From assembly GCA_965223235.1 (NCBI GenBank), contig CBDCVV010000021.1:558001-622000 (forward strand): a stretch of 64,000 bases of DNA, written 5' to 3'. The notes beneath the pieces are model-generated. The model was given only the letters and a program-made list of their open reading frames with translations, was not told the origin of the DNA and did not search any database. This stretch comes from UBA2589 sp965223235. GTDB lineage: Bacteria > Gemmatimonadota > Gemmatimonadetes > Longimicrobiales > Gaopeijiaceae. Positions 17,755 through 25,610 of this stretch are shown piece by piece (positions within the stretch are counted from its first letter, which is position 1; each line of letters starts with the position of its first letter). The position numbers were made by a program, and so were the translations under genes.

Positions 17755-18639
17755 CTAGACTTCCTCTCGCAGCGTCGGACGTGTGAGGTCGGAGTCGAGT
17801 CGTCCCCAGGGCACGCGGGGATCATGCTCGAAGATGAGCAGCCAGTTCTCTTCGACGGCCTGGCCCCAAAGCGTGCGCTTTGACTCCAAGGTGACCAGAG
17901 GCTCGAGGTCGTACCCCATGATCCACGGCAGAGGCACGTGGGCCGACGTAGGGCATACGTCTCCTAGGAAGCATGCGGTGTCGCCATCACTCCGGACCAG
18001 GACGGACTGGTGATGGGGAGTGTGCCCTGGCGTCACGACGACCTCGACCCCCTCGGTAATCGGAGCATCCCCGTCTACTAGGTCCCACAGACCGGCATCA
18101 CCGACAGGCTCGAAATTCTCCGAGAGGTAACTCGCACGGATCCGCTCGTTGCGACTTCCGGCGAAGTCGAGTTCGCGGCTCTGAACGACATATCGGGACG
18201 TCGGAAAGGAGGGTTCGACCCTGCCGTCCTCTGTGCGCACGGTGTTCCCTCCCGCATGATCGAAGTGGAGATGCGTGTTCACGACGATGTCGACGTCCGC
18301 CGGGTCGAAGCCGGCGTGTCGAATCCCGTCTTCCAGTCGCGTCGGAGTGCCCCCGTTCTGTACGCCATAGATGTCCGCGAACTTGCTCTCGTACTTGTTC
18401 CCGATTCCGGTATCGACGAGGACGAGCGCTTGAGGTGCTTCGATCAGAAGGCACCGGAGCGCGAGCGGGATGCGATTTCTCGTATCGGCCGGAATTCGTC
18501 GCTCCCAGAGCGGCTTCGGAACGACCCCGAACATCGCGCCACCGTCGAGCTGCTGGACGCCCGCTTCGATGCCGTGGATCCGAATCGACCCGACCATCGT
18601 GGAGCGACTCAACGGAAGTCCTTCGTGGTCATAGCTCAT
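17755..18639 (-). CDS. MBL-fold metallo-hydrolase
   Basis: Metallo-beta-lactamase-fold hydrolase of 294 residues with the metal motif THLHFDHAGG near residue 110. The later histidine ligands appear to lie in VTPGHTPHHQSVL and FEHDPRVPWG. This pattern matches lactonase-like or quorum-quenching subfamilies as well as generic hydrolases, so the substrate is not assigned. No signal peptide is visible. It overlaps the exonuclease gene upstream by 4 bp. Confidence 0.85.
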   Translation of the reverse strand: MSYDHEGLPLSRSTMVGSIRIHGIEAGVQQLDGGAMFGVVPKPLWERRIPADTRNRIPLALRCLLIEAPQALVLVDTGIGNKYESKFADIYGVQNGGTPTRLEDGIRHAGFDPADVDIVVNTHLHFDHAGGNTVRTEDGRVEPSFPTSRYVVQSRELDFAGSRNERIRASYLSENFEPVGDAGLWDLVDGDAPITEGVEVVVTPGHTPHHQSVLVRSDGDTACFLGDVCPTSAHVPLPWIMGYDLEPLVTLESKRTLWGQAVEENWLLIFEHDPRVPWGRLDSDLTRPTLREEV

Positions 18640-19502
18640 CTACGCCTCCTCTTGGCCTCGTAGCCGGGTAGATCGAGGGAATACTGGCTCGGGTCGAAGC
18701 GTTTCTTCTGACGCCTCCTCTTCAGATACCACCGTAGCGTCTCGAGGTCATCGATACCTCTCCCTGCGGCTTCGTCCAAGAGCCGCAGAAAGACTCTCGC
18801 CGTGGCCAAGGCGTCACCGTGAGCTCGATGTCGAGCGTGGATACGGACACCGAAGTGGCGGGTAACCTCGTCTAGGTTTCGCCTACGGAGGCCGGGCACG
18901 AGACGTCGACACATTCGCACTGTGCAGAGGCGGGGCACGTCGGGCACCTCACCGCTCGTGGTGGCCAATTCATGGCTCACGAAGCCCCAATCGAATGTCG
19001 CGTTGTGAGCTACGAAGACCCGGCCGCGAAGTCGCTGGAGAACATCGTCGGCGACATGGTCGAAGTACGGCGCGCCGCTCACCATCTCTTGGCTGATGCC
19101 GGTGAGCGATACCACCGCAGGGGCGATCCGCCGACCCGGGTTGAGGAGCGTCTGGTATTCGTCGACGATCCGACCGCCCAATACCTCGACGATCGCGATC
19201 TCCGTCATTCGGTGGCCGCCCCAGAAGGCGCCCCCGGTCGTCTCCACGTCGACCACCGCAAACCGGACGGATTCGAGGGGTGCTCCGAGCGGCACCACGG
19301 TGGGGTCGAGTGACCAGACCCCGTCTTTGTCCACGCAGAATCGGGGGTCTGTTCCCAGGAGTTGAAAGACGGCTGCGGAGGCGGCGCCTTCGTGTCCAGA
19401 GAGTCCCAAGAGGTCGCCTGCCAGCTTCAAGGTGTGAGCCGGTCCGTCTGTGAGAAGTTCGGCGGCGCTCCGCACGAGGGAGGCACTCTCGCCGCGCGTC
19501 AC
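18636..19502 (-). CDS. 3'-5' exonuclease, DnaQ-like (DEDDh)
   Basis: The exonuclease domain spans about residues 79-250. ExoI motif FAVVDVETTG carries the first D and E, ExoII is AHNATFDWGFVSHEL, and ExoIII is HRAHGDALATARVF with His and Asp. About 75 residues precede the domain (helical, possibly winged-helix), and a basic tail KRRRQKKRFDPSQ follows. This makes it larger than the polymerase epsilon subunit and closer to stand-alone DnaQ-like repair or RNase-type enzymes. It is coupled to rex upstream and the hydrolase downstream by 4-bp overlaps. Confidence 0.86.
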   Translation of the reverse strand: MTRGESASLVRSAAELLTDGPAHTLKLAGDLLGLSGHEGAASAAVFQLLGTDPRFCVDKDGVWSLDPTVVPLGAPLESVRFAVVDVETTGGAFWGGHRMTEIAIVEVLGGRIVDEYQTLLNPGRRIAPAVVSLTGISQEMVSGAPYFDHVADDVLQRLRGRVFVAHNATFDWGFVSHELATTSGEVPDVPRLCTVRMCRRLVPGLRRRNLDEVTRHFGVRIHARHRAHGDALATARVFLRLLDEAAGRGIDDLETLRWYLKRRRQKKRFDPSQYSLDLPGYEAKRRRR

Positions 19503-20131
19503 GCGTCGCGCTCGGCCTGTGTGATCGAGAAGGAAAGCGCTTCCAGCTCCATGACGAGGTTCACGTCCTCGACCGGCACCCGAGGCGGAATATTGAGCCG
19601 GATCGGTGCAAAGTTGAGGATGCCTTGAACCCCTCCGTCGACCGCTCGGGCGGCTAACTCCTGGGCCGCGTCAGCCGGCACGGCCAAGATGACCAGCTCA
19701 ACGGAGAGTTCCCGAAGTACGTCTTCGAAGCTCTCGGGCCCTCGGATCTCGAGGTCGCCCCACTGTCGTCCGACCTTGGAGGGGTCGGAGTCGAAGATCG
19801 CCACGCACTCGTAGCCCCGACTCCGAAACGCTGGATACTCGAAGAGTGCCAATCCGATTCGACCGGCTCCCACCAAGGCGACCCGCCAGCTTCGATCCAC
19901 ACCGAGGATCTGCTTCAAGCGCACCCTGAGTTCATCGACGTTGTACCCGAGTCCCCGCTTTCCAAAAGATCCGAAGTGTGAGAGATCTTTTCGGACCTGC
20001 GCGGCGGTGGTCTGACCGCGGGCGGCGAGTTCCTCGCTCGACACGGTCCCACCCCTGCCCTCGAACCCTTCGAGGGACCGAAGATAGTGCGAAAGTCGCC
20101 GTACTGTGCTGTCGGGGATCTTCTTCGTCAC
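19499..20131 (-). CDS. rex: redox-sensing transcriptional repressor Rex
   Basis: Dimeric repressor that leaves DNA when NADH rises, controlling respiration and fermentation genes. The N-terminal winged helix holds the pattern TVRRLSHYLRSLEGF and AAQVRKDLSHFGSFGKRGLGYNV. The NAD-binding fold begins at VALVGAGRIGLALFEYPAF. GTG 20131 gives the family start VTKKIP and 210 residues; a TTG at 20149 is an alternative. A Rex-type palindrome overlaps its promoter, so autoregulation is likely. The exonuclease and metallo-hydrolase genes are co-transcribed. pta and the acyl-CoA genes nearby are plausible targets but carry no visible site. Confidence 0.94.
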   Translation of the reverse strand: MTKKIPDSTVRRLSHYLRSLEGFEGRGGTVSSEELAARGQTTAAQVRKDLSHFGSFGKRGLGYNVDELRVRLKQILGVDRSWRVALVGAGRIGLALFEYPAFRSRGYECVAIFDSDPSKVGRQWGDLEIRGPESFEDVLRELSVELVILAVPADAAQELAARAVDGGVQGILNFAPIRLNIPPRVPVEDVNLVMELEALSFSITQAERDA

Positions 20132-20168
20132 GAGTACCCAGAAAGCCAATGAGAATGCGGGATTCCGG

Positions 20169-20190
20169 CATTGTGAAATCCGTCACAATG
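20169..20190. promoter_or_regulatory. Rex operator (palindrome)
   Basis: CATTGTGA and TCACAATG form a perfect 8-bp inverted repeat around a 6-bp spacer. Read as a Rex site it is TTGTGAA-N4-GTCACAA, matching the TTGTGAA-N4-TTCACAA consensus at all but one position. It lies 38 bp upstream of the chosen rex start and covers the -10 region, as expected for autorepression. Confidence 0.85.
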
Positions 20191-20215
20191 TAGGCCGCCG
20201 ACTCGATGCCGGCAA
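20187..20215 (-). promoter_or_regulatory. predicted sigma70-type promoter of rex
   Basis: On the minus strand TTGCCG (20215-20210) and TACATT (20192-20187) stand 17 bp apart, a fair match to TTGACA/TATAAT. The -10 hexamer overlaps the Rex palindrome by four bases. This is a pattern match only. Confidence 0.5.
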
Positions 20216-20241
20216 CGCGACGCCCGTGCGACTCGGACGCT

Positions 20242-21048
20242 CTAGTCGCCGAGCGCTCGCGCCAACGCTAGGAAGTCTTCAGGACTCAACTGTTCTGGTC
20301 GGTCGGTCGGCCGGATTCCCGTCTCGTCGAGTGCGACGCCGATGCGTGACACCGAGAACGTCAGCTCCGGATGGTCCCGCAGAATCTTCGCGAGCTGCTT
20401 TCGACGCCATTGGAATGCGGCCCTCGCGAGACGTCGCGCATGCGACTCTTCTTCCGCGGTCAGGGCCGAGTCGCGGCGCGGAGTCACACGGAGCACCGCG
20501 GAGTCGACACCAGGTACGGGACGGAAGGCCCCTCTGCCTACCCGGAAGAGCTTCGTCGCCTCTGCAATGAGGCGAACACTCACGGAGAGGGCTCCGTACG
20601 TCTTCGTGCCCGGCGGCGCCACGATGCGATCCGCGACTTCCTCCTGCACCATCAGTACGATCTCAGCGGGTCGGGGGCGCCTCATCAGGTGGAATAAGAT
20701 CGGGGTCGTGATGTTGTAGGGGATGTTGCCCACAACCTTCACGGAGGACGGGTCGTCGAAGACCGCCTCGAGCGGGTGGTCCAAGATGTCCCCATGGATG
20801 ACCCGCACATCCGGACGATCCGCGAACCGCCCCACCAGGCTCTCTGCGAGGGAGTCGTCCAACTCGATCAACACGAGCTCGCGCACGGATCCCACAAGAT
20901 GATCGGTGAGCGCACCGCGGCCCGGACCAATCTCTAGGACCGTCGCCTCATCCCCCGCATCGACGGCCGCAACGATCTTCCGTTGGAGGTTCGGGTCGAC
21001 GAGGAAGTTCTGACCGAGGGATCGTTTAGGTCGATCGAACGTCGTGAC
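20242..21048 (-). CDS. rsmA: 16S rRNA (adenine1518/1519-N6)-dimethyltransferase RsmA
   Basis: Dimethylates two adjacent adenines near the 3' end of 16S rRNA. Motifs are KRSLGQNFL, the SAM site VLEIGPGRGALTDHL, VIHGDILDHPL and the NIPYNITTPILFHL catalytic motif, ending in the PVPGVDSAVLRV segment. No in-frame ATG, GTG or TTG occurs near the conserved N-terminus; the nearest lies far inside the upstream phosphatase gene. An AGGAG ribosome site (21056-21060) stands 7 bases before a GTC codon (21048-21046) at the expected start position. I place the start there, giving 268 residues; see findings. Confidence 0.93.
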   Translation of the reverse strand, partial: VTTFDRPKRSLGQNFLVDPNLQRKIVAAVDAGDEATVLEIGPGRGALTDHLVGSVRELVLIELDDSLAESLVGRFADRPDVRVIHGDILDHPLEAVFDDPSSVKVVGNIPYNITTPILFHLMRRPRPAEIVLMVQEEVADRIVAPPGTKTYGALSVSVRLIAEATKLFRVGRGAFRPVPGVDSAVLRVTPRRDSALTAEEESHARRLARAAFQWRRKQLAKILRDHPELTFSVSRIGVALDETGIRPTDRPEQLSPEDFLALARALGD

Positions 21049-21064
21049 GGCTAGACTCCTCGCC

Positions 21065-22636
21065 TTAGCCGCGCACCACGAGGGCCGTCCGGTCGTCGGC
21101 CAGCGCCGAGAGGTGCGCGTCGGGCGCGAGATCGAAGAGCGCCTCGATGATCTCAGCCGGCTTCTGAAAACGCGCCTGGGTTGCGGCCTCGAGCACCTGG
21201 GTCTCGCCGTTCTTGAGGTTGTGCGTAGGGAGGGTGTCGGAGAGCCCATCCGTGAAAAGGAAGAGTAGATCTTCGTCGGCACCCCATGGAATAACTTCCT
21301 CGGAGTACGAATCAGGGCCGGCAAAGCCCACGGGCGGGTCGGTCGCGACGAGTCGGACATGTGTCCCGTCACCTCGCACGACGAACGCATGGGGGTGGCC
21401 TGCGTTGGCGTAGGTGAGAAGTCCCGCTGCCGGATCGATGACACAGTAGATGACGCTCAGGAACATCTCTGTCGTGGCGAGCTCGTCCGCGAGGGCGTCG
21501 TCGAGCTTTCGTAGCACCTGGGCCGGGGACTCTGCCTCGCGGACATAGATGCCTGTGGCACTCATCGCCAACGTCATGATGAGGGCACTTGGGAATCCAT
21601 GGAGCGAGACGTCCCCTAGCACCACGCCGATTCGGCCACCGGGGAGCTCGAAGAGCTGATAGAAGTCCCCGCCCACCTGCTCGGTGGGCTGTACACGACC
21701 GGCGGCATCCGCACCCGCGAAACGCTCCGCGACCGGAAGCAGCTTCATTTGGAGGTCGTGAGCGAGCTCCATCTCCCGGGCCATCCGCTCTTTCGACAGA
21801 GACTCCTGCACGAGGCGATGGTTCTCGATCGCCGCCCCAATCTGAGAAGCGATCGCCGCGAGAAGCTTTTGGTTCGCCGTGCTGAAGCGACCGCCGTCCA
21901 AACGCCCGATGAGGTTGATTACGCCGACCGTGCGCGATCCGCCGGTGCCCGGTGTATACCGGATCGGTACGGACAGGAAGGAATCGCCGTCGGACCCCTC
22001 GGACCGTTCGGCCACGCTCGGCTCGCGAGAGGCGATGATGGCGCGCCCATCCCGAAACACCATCGAAGTAATCGTATCGGGGTCGTCGGGAGAGAGAGGC
22101 CCGGAGCGCCCATCGTCGCCGACTTCCGCCGCCAAATGGAGCGAGTCGCCCTCGTATACCCAGAGCGACCCTCGCTTCGCCCCCATGACATCTCTCACCT
22201 CCGCAAGAATCATCGCCGCGCCGCTGTCCATGTCGAGCGTCGATCCCAGCGTCTCACTGATCGAGTACAGGAGGTTGATTTCCTCGAAGCGCTCCGAAAG
22301 CTCGATCGTAAAAAACTCAACCTCGCGCGTGTGCTCGAACCCCTGGGTGAGCGCCGGAGTCAGCGCCGCAGAGACGGACTCGGCCGGGGCACGCTCGGCA
22401 CCTAAGACCTGGAGGCGCAGCTCCGTCCCCAAGTGCGGCAAGATCGAGGTCGACACCGCTTCGATGTTACCGTCAGGCTCTCCGATCGACTGATAAAGGA
22501 CCTCGTCCGCAGCCCCGGGCTCCCCTGCCGGACGCACCACCCGGAAAACGGCCCCGAAAGCGCTCTCGAAATGCCGCAGCATCTCCATGACGGGCTCCGG
22601 CAAGGCCTGAAGGACGAGCCGGTCCGGCGGACTCAA
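21065..22636 (-). CDS. SpoIIE/RsbU-type PP2C serine phosphatase with GAF domain
   Basis: Likely dephosphorylates the anti-anti-sigma factor in a partner-switching pathway. The 523-residue protein has an N-terminal region of unclear type (1-125). A GAF sensor domain follows (about 130-285), with LLYSISETLGSTLDMDSG and QIGAAIENHRLV, then a short coiled linker with the ELAHDLQMKLLP motif. The phosphatase domain ends the protein, with GGDFYQLFEL, GVVLGDVSLHG, ANAGHPHAFVV, FTDGLSD and ALADDRTALV. The usual GDVSGHG motif reads GDVSLHG. No membrane helix is seen, so the signal is probably cytoplasmic. Confidence 0.9.
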   Translation of the reverse strand: MSPPDRLVLQALPEPVMEMLRHFESAFGAVFRVVRPAGEPGAADEVLYQSIGEPDGNIEAVSTSILPHLGTELRLQVLGAERAPAESVSAALTPALTQGFEHTREVEFFTIELSERFEEINLLYSISETLGSTLDMDSGAAMILAEVRDVMGAKRGSLWVYEGDSLHLAAEVGDDGRSGPLSPDDPDTITSMVFRDGRAIIASREPSVAERSEGSDGDSFLSVPIRYTPGTGGSRTVGVINLIGRLDGGRFSTANQKLLAAIASQIGAAIENHRLVQESLSKERMAREMELAHDLQMKLLPVAERFAGADAAGRVQPTEQVGGDFYQLFELPGGRIGVVLGDVSLHGFPSALIMTLAMSATGIYVREAESPAQVLRKLDDALADELATTEMFLSVIYCVIDPAAGLLTYANAGHPHAFVVRGDGTHVRLVATDPPVGFAGPDSYSEEVIPWGADEDLLFLFTDGLSDTLPTHNLKNGETQVLEAATQARFQKPAEIIEALFDLAPDAHLSALADDRTALVVRG

Positions 22637-23085
22637 GCCTGAGCGCCACCTTCGAGGGCGCCGCCCGAATCGAGCCGTAAGACGAGGGTGACCTCATTGC
22701 CTCGGTCGTTGTACCAAACCTCATCCAGGAGCTGTCGCATGAGGAAGAGGCCACGACCGCAGGGGCGTGAGAGATTCTCGGGTCGAGTGGGGTCGGGTAC
22801 GGCGGTTGGATCGAAGCCTGCCCCTTGGTCACGGACCGTCGCGCGAATCCGGCCGTTCTCCAGCTTGACCTCGAGCCTCACATGTTTGGAAGGATCGTCC
22901 CGATTCCCGTAAAGAATCGCATTCGACAGAGCTTCGGTCAGCCCGACCCGAAAGTTCAGATCGAGCCTACGACCCTCCTCAGCAGTCTCCCGACAACGTT
23001 GCATGACGAGGTCCACCGTCCGTTCGATCGCGTCGACATCGGTCGGCACGTCGAGGACGAGATCATCGAGGCGAGAGTCTTTCAC
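22633..23085 (-). CDS. anti-sigma factor serine kinase, RsbW/SpoIIAB-like
   Basis: GHKL-fold ATP-binding protein of 150 residues, predicted to bind a sigma factor or another partner and to phosphorylate the STAS protein encoded next to it. The N-box is LTEALSNAILYGN (49-61), the G1 box DQGAGFD (86-92), and the G2 box GRGLFLMRQL follows. It overlaps the phosphatase gene by 4 bp and follows the STAS gene by 15 bp, the usual partner-switching order. No sigma factor gene is adjacent, so the partner is unknown. Confidence 0.9.
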   Translation of the reverse strand: MKDSRLDDLVLDVPTDVDAIERTVDLVMQRCRETAEEGRRLDLNFRVGLTEALSNAILYGNRDDPSKHVRLEVKLENGRIRATVRDQGAGFDPTAVPDPTRPENLSRPCGRGLFLMRQLLDEVWYNDRGNEVTLVLRLDSGGALEGGAQA

Positions 23086-23100
23086 GCTCGGGCTCTCGGA

Positions 23101-23433
23101 CTAAAAGCCCTCGAGAGCTTGACCCTTGTCGTCCGCGATCGTGAAGAGCGTATCGAGCTTCGTCAATTCGAAGAGCGTACGTAGATCCTCGTTGAGGCTG
23201 GAGAGCCTGAGCTCACCTCCCTGCTCCCGAATCTTCTTCGAGAGGCTAACCAACACACCTAAGCCGGAGGAATCGATGTACCCGGTGTTGGCGAAGTCCA
23301 CCACGAACTTCCGGTCTCCGCCCTCCAACTGCTCGAGCACCTGCTGCTTCAGCTCCTGCCGATTGCCGACGATGAGCTGACCCTCGACTTCGATCAGCGA
23401 CACATCGCCGTTCTTCGACACCTGAAAGCTCAT
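23101..23433 (-). CDS. anti-anti-sigma factor (STAS domain), RsbV/SpoIIAA-like
   Basis: A single STAS domain of 110 residues. When unphosphorylated such proteins release the target of their cognate anti-sigma kinase. The conserved phospho-acceptor loop is DSSGLGVLVSL, with candidate serines 55 and 56. EVEGQLIVGNRQEL and the C-terminal FELTKLDTLFTI are typical of the family. It is the first gene of the three-gene partner-switching unit, preceded by a 115-bp gap after pta. Confidence 0.9.
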   Translation of the reverse strand: MSFQVSKNGDVSLIEVEGQLIVGNRQELKQQVLEQLEGGDRKFVVDFANTGYIDSSGLGVLVSLSKKIREQGGELRLSSLNEDLRTLFELTKLDTLFTIADDKGQALEGF

Positions 23434-23548
23434 GGATGGAGGCTCCTGCGGAGGTATAGGGGGCGAGCCGACCCGGCCACGACCTCCCCTTCATCAACGA
23501 TGGAAAGGTATGAACGACCCAACAGGGGTGGCAAGGAAGTCGCCTAGG

Positions 23549-24592
23549 CTAACCCATGAGCGCGGTTACGCATGCGACCCGCACGATGTCGTCCACGGAC
23601 GCCCCCCGACTCAAATCACTAAAGGGCTTTCGAAGGCCGAGCAGAATCGGCCCCAGCGCGGTCGCACCACCGAGGTGTTGCACAAGCTTGTACGCGATGT
23701 TGGCCGAATCGAGGTCCGGGAAGACCAACACGTTGGCACGCCCGGAGATAGGGGATCCGGGCGACTTTCGATCCGCGATCGCAGGGACGAGGGCGGCATC
23801 GCCCTGCAACTCACCATCGGCTGCCACCATAGGTCGTTGCGCTCGAAAGCCTTCCAGCGCTGCGCGTCCACGGTCGACCGACGGGCCCTCCGCCGACCCC
23901 TTCGTCGAGTACGAGAGGAACGCTACACGCGCCACTTCACCAACGATCTTGGCATGTGCGTCGGACGCCGACACGGCGATGTCGACCAAGCGCTCCGCAT
24001 CGGGCGAAGGGACGACACCGGCGTCCGTGAACGACAGGACCTCGGGTCCACGCGGGTGCTCTTCCGCGAAGACCATGTAAAACGCTGAACTCAGCGTGCG
24101 AACCCCGGGTGCCAGCCCGACAGCGAGGAGGCCCGCTCGCACGACATCGCCGGTAGTGCGTACGGCTCCCGCGACCCCTCCATCCGCGACCCCGGTCGCG
24201 ACCATGCTGGCTCCGACCACCAGCGGATCAGCCACCCGTTGGGCGACCCACTCCTCGGTGACGCCCTTCCCGGCTCGAGACTCGCGCACGACTGCGCTCG
24301 TTCCGGCCACTCGGTCGGGGTCGAGCGGATCCACTACACCGACCGTGCCCATGGATGGGTGGGGACCCTCGATGACTTCAACGCCTCGGGCCCCCAACTC
24401 TGGGATCGTGGACTCGCGATCGCCCAGGACGATCGGGCGAGCCAAACGCTTGCCGGCAAGGATGGCTACCGCATCGAGCACCCGCTCGTCATCACCTTCC
24501 GGAAAGACGAGGGCACGGTCGACGGCAGCGGCCCTCGACTCGAGCTGCTCCAGGAACCCGAGAGAGACCGGGGTCTCTCCAGAGGGAGTCAT
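23549..24592 (-). CDS. pta: phosphate acetyltransferase (Pta/PTB family)
   Basis: Transfers the acetyl group between CoA and phosphate, linking acetyl-CoA to acetyl phosphate. The 347-residue protein matches the short form that lacks the extra N-terminal domain. Features are ALVFPEGDDERVLDA, GMVATGVADG-like (VGASMVATGVADGGVAG), GVRTLSSAFYM, VAFLSYSTKGSAEGPSVD, the ELQGDAAL motif and the C-terminal PDLDSANIAYKLVQHLGGA. No ackA is next to it. It is coupled to coaD by a 4-bp overlap. A phosphate butyryltransferase activity is less likely but not excluded. Confidence 0.92.
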   Translation of the reverse strand: MTPSGETPVSLGFLEQLESRAAAVDRALVFPEGDDERVLDAVAILAGKRLARPIVLGDRESTIPELGARGVEVIEGPHPSMGTVGVVDPLDPDRVAGTSAVVRESRAGKGVTEEWVAQRVADPLVVGASMVATGVADGGVAGAVRTTGDVVRAGLLAVGLAPGVRTLSSAFYMVFAEEHPRGPEVLSFTDAGVVPSPDAERLVDIAVSASDAHAKIVGEVARVAFLSYSTKGSAEGPSVDRGRAALEGFRAQRPMVAADGELQGDAALVPAIADRKSPGSPISGRANVLVFPDLDSANIAYKLVQHLGGATALGPILLGLRKPFSDLSRGASVDDIVRVACVTALMG

Positions 24593-25089
24593 TCGCTGAG
24601 CTTCTCGGTCATGCGAGCGAGCACTAGAGGGGAGATGAATTTCGAGACGTCACCACCGAGGGCCGCGACCTCACGGACGAGGGATGACGAGATGAACGAC
24701 AGGTGGACTTCCGGGACGAGGAAGATGGTTTCTACCTCGGGCCACAGTTCCTGATTCATCTGTGCCATCTGAAGCTCGTACTCGAAATCCGACACTGCCC
24801 GGAGCCCTCGTACGACGAAGTGCGCGCCCTGATCTCTCGCGAAGTTGACCAAGAGTCCGGAAAAGGCCGTCACCTCCACTCGGGGCTCGTCGCGAAATAC
24901 TTCTCGAATCAGGGACACGCGCTCTTCCACCGAGAAGAGCCCCTTCTTGGTGTGGGTACTCGTGTGTGCGACCCCTACGATCACGCGGTCAGCCACGCGA
25001 AGGCTTCGCCGAACGATGTCTTCGTGACCGAGCGTGAGCGGGTCGAACGAGCCAGGGTAAAGCGCGGTCACAGTCGGTGAGTGACTCAT
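24589..25089 (-). CDS. coaD: pantetheine-phosphate adenylyltransferase
   Basis: Adds AMP to 4'-phosphopantetheine to form dephospho-CoA, the penultimate CoA step. The 166-residue protein carries the nucleotidyltransferase motif YPGSFDPLTLGHEDI (T/HxGH type), KKGLFSVEERVSLI, RGLRAVSDFEYELQM and the SFISSSLVREVAALGGD block. The rsmD-coaD order is widespread in bacteria, and both genes overlap by 4 bp here. Confidence 0.96.
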   Translation of the reverse strand: MSHSPTVTALYPGSFDPLTLGHEDIVRRSLRVADRVIVGVAHTSTHTKKGLFSVEERVSLIREVFRDEPRVEVTAFSGLLVNFARDQGAHFVVRGLRAVSDFEYELQMAQMNQELWPEVETIFLVPEVHLSFISSSLVREVAALGGDVSKFISPLVLARMTEKLSE

Positions 25090-25610
25090 AGGTCGGCGAC
25101 GAGCGTGGTGAGTGCGGTGTCCCCGTAGCGGCGAGTCGTCGCCCGCTCCGGCAAGTGGAGTTCAGGGCGAACACGATGCTCCAACCACAACTCGCGCGCA
25201 AACACATCTTGGTCGAAACGGCGAACCAACGTCGCAGCGTCGTCCGTTGCATACGGAGGATCCGCTAGCGCGATATCCGCGCGCGAGTCGAGGCGGTCCA
25301 GGAAACGGAATACGTCATCGCCGACGACCGTCACCTCAGCTTCCGCACCGAGATGTCGGATGTTGGCGCGAAGGACCTTCAGCGCTTGGGGAGAACGTTC
25401 CACGGCGAACACGTGCTTGGCCCCGCGGCTGAGCGCCTCGAGACCCAGAGCTCCGGACCCCGAGAAGAGATCGAGCACCTCGGCACCGGGGATCGACGGG
25501 GCCAGCGCCGACATCCACGCTTCACGCACTCGATCCGTCGTGGGTCGCACGCCCCGACCGCGAGGTGGCTGAAGCCTGTGCCCCTTCCAACGGCCCGCGA
25601 TGATCCTCAC
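25086..25610 (-). CDS. rsmD: 16S rRNA (guanine966-N2)-methyltransferase RsmD
   Basis: SAM-dependent methyltransferase acting on helix 31 of 16S rRNA, 174 residues. The N-terminus RIIAGRWKGHRL, TTDRVREAWMSAL, the SAM motif DLFSGSGALGLEALSRGA and the catalytic LADPPYA are clear. An upstream frame exists, but GTG 25610 forms a GTGA overlap with the recJ stop and starts directly before the conserved N-terminus. Confidence 0.94.
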   Translation of the reverse strand: MRIIAGRWKGHRLQPPRGRGVRPTTDRVREAWMSALAPSIPGAEVLDLFSGSGALGLEALSRGAKHVFAVERSPQALKVLRANIRHLGAEAEVTVVGDDVFRFLDRLDSRADIALADPPYATDDAATLVRRFDQDVFARELWLEHRVRPELHLPERATTRRYGDTALTTLVADL

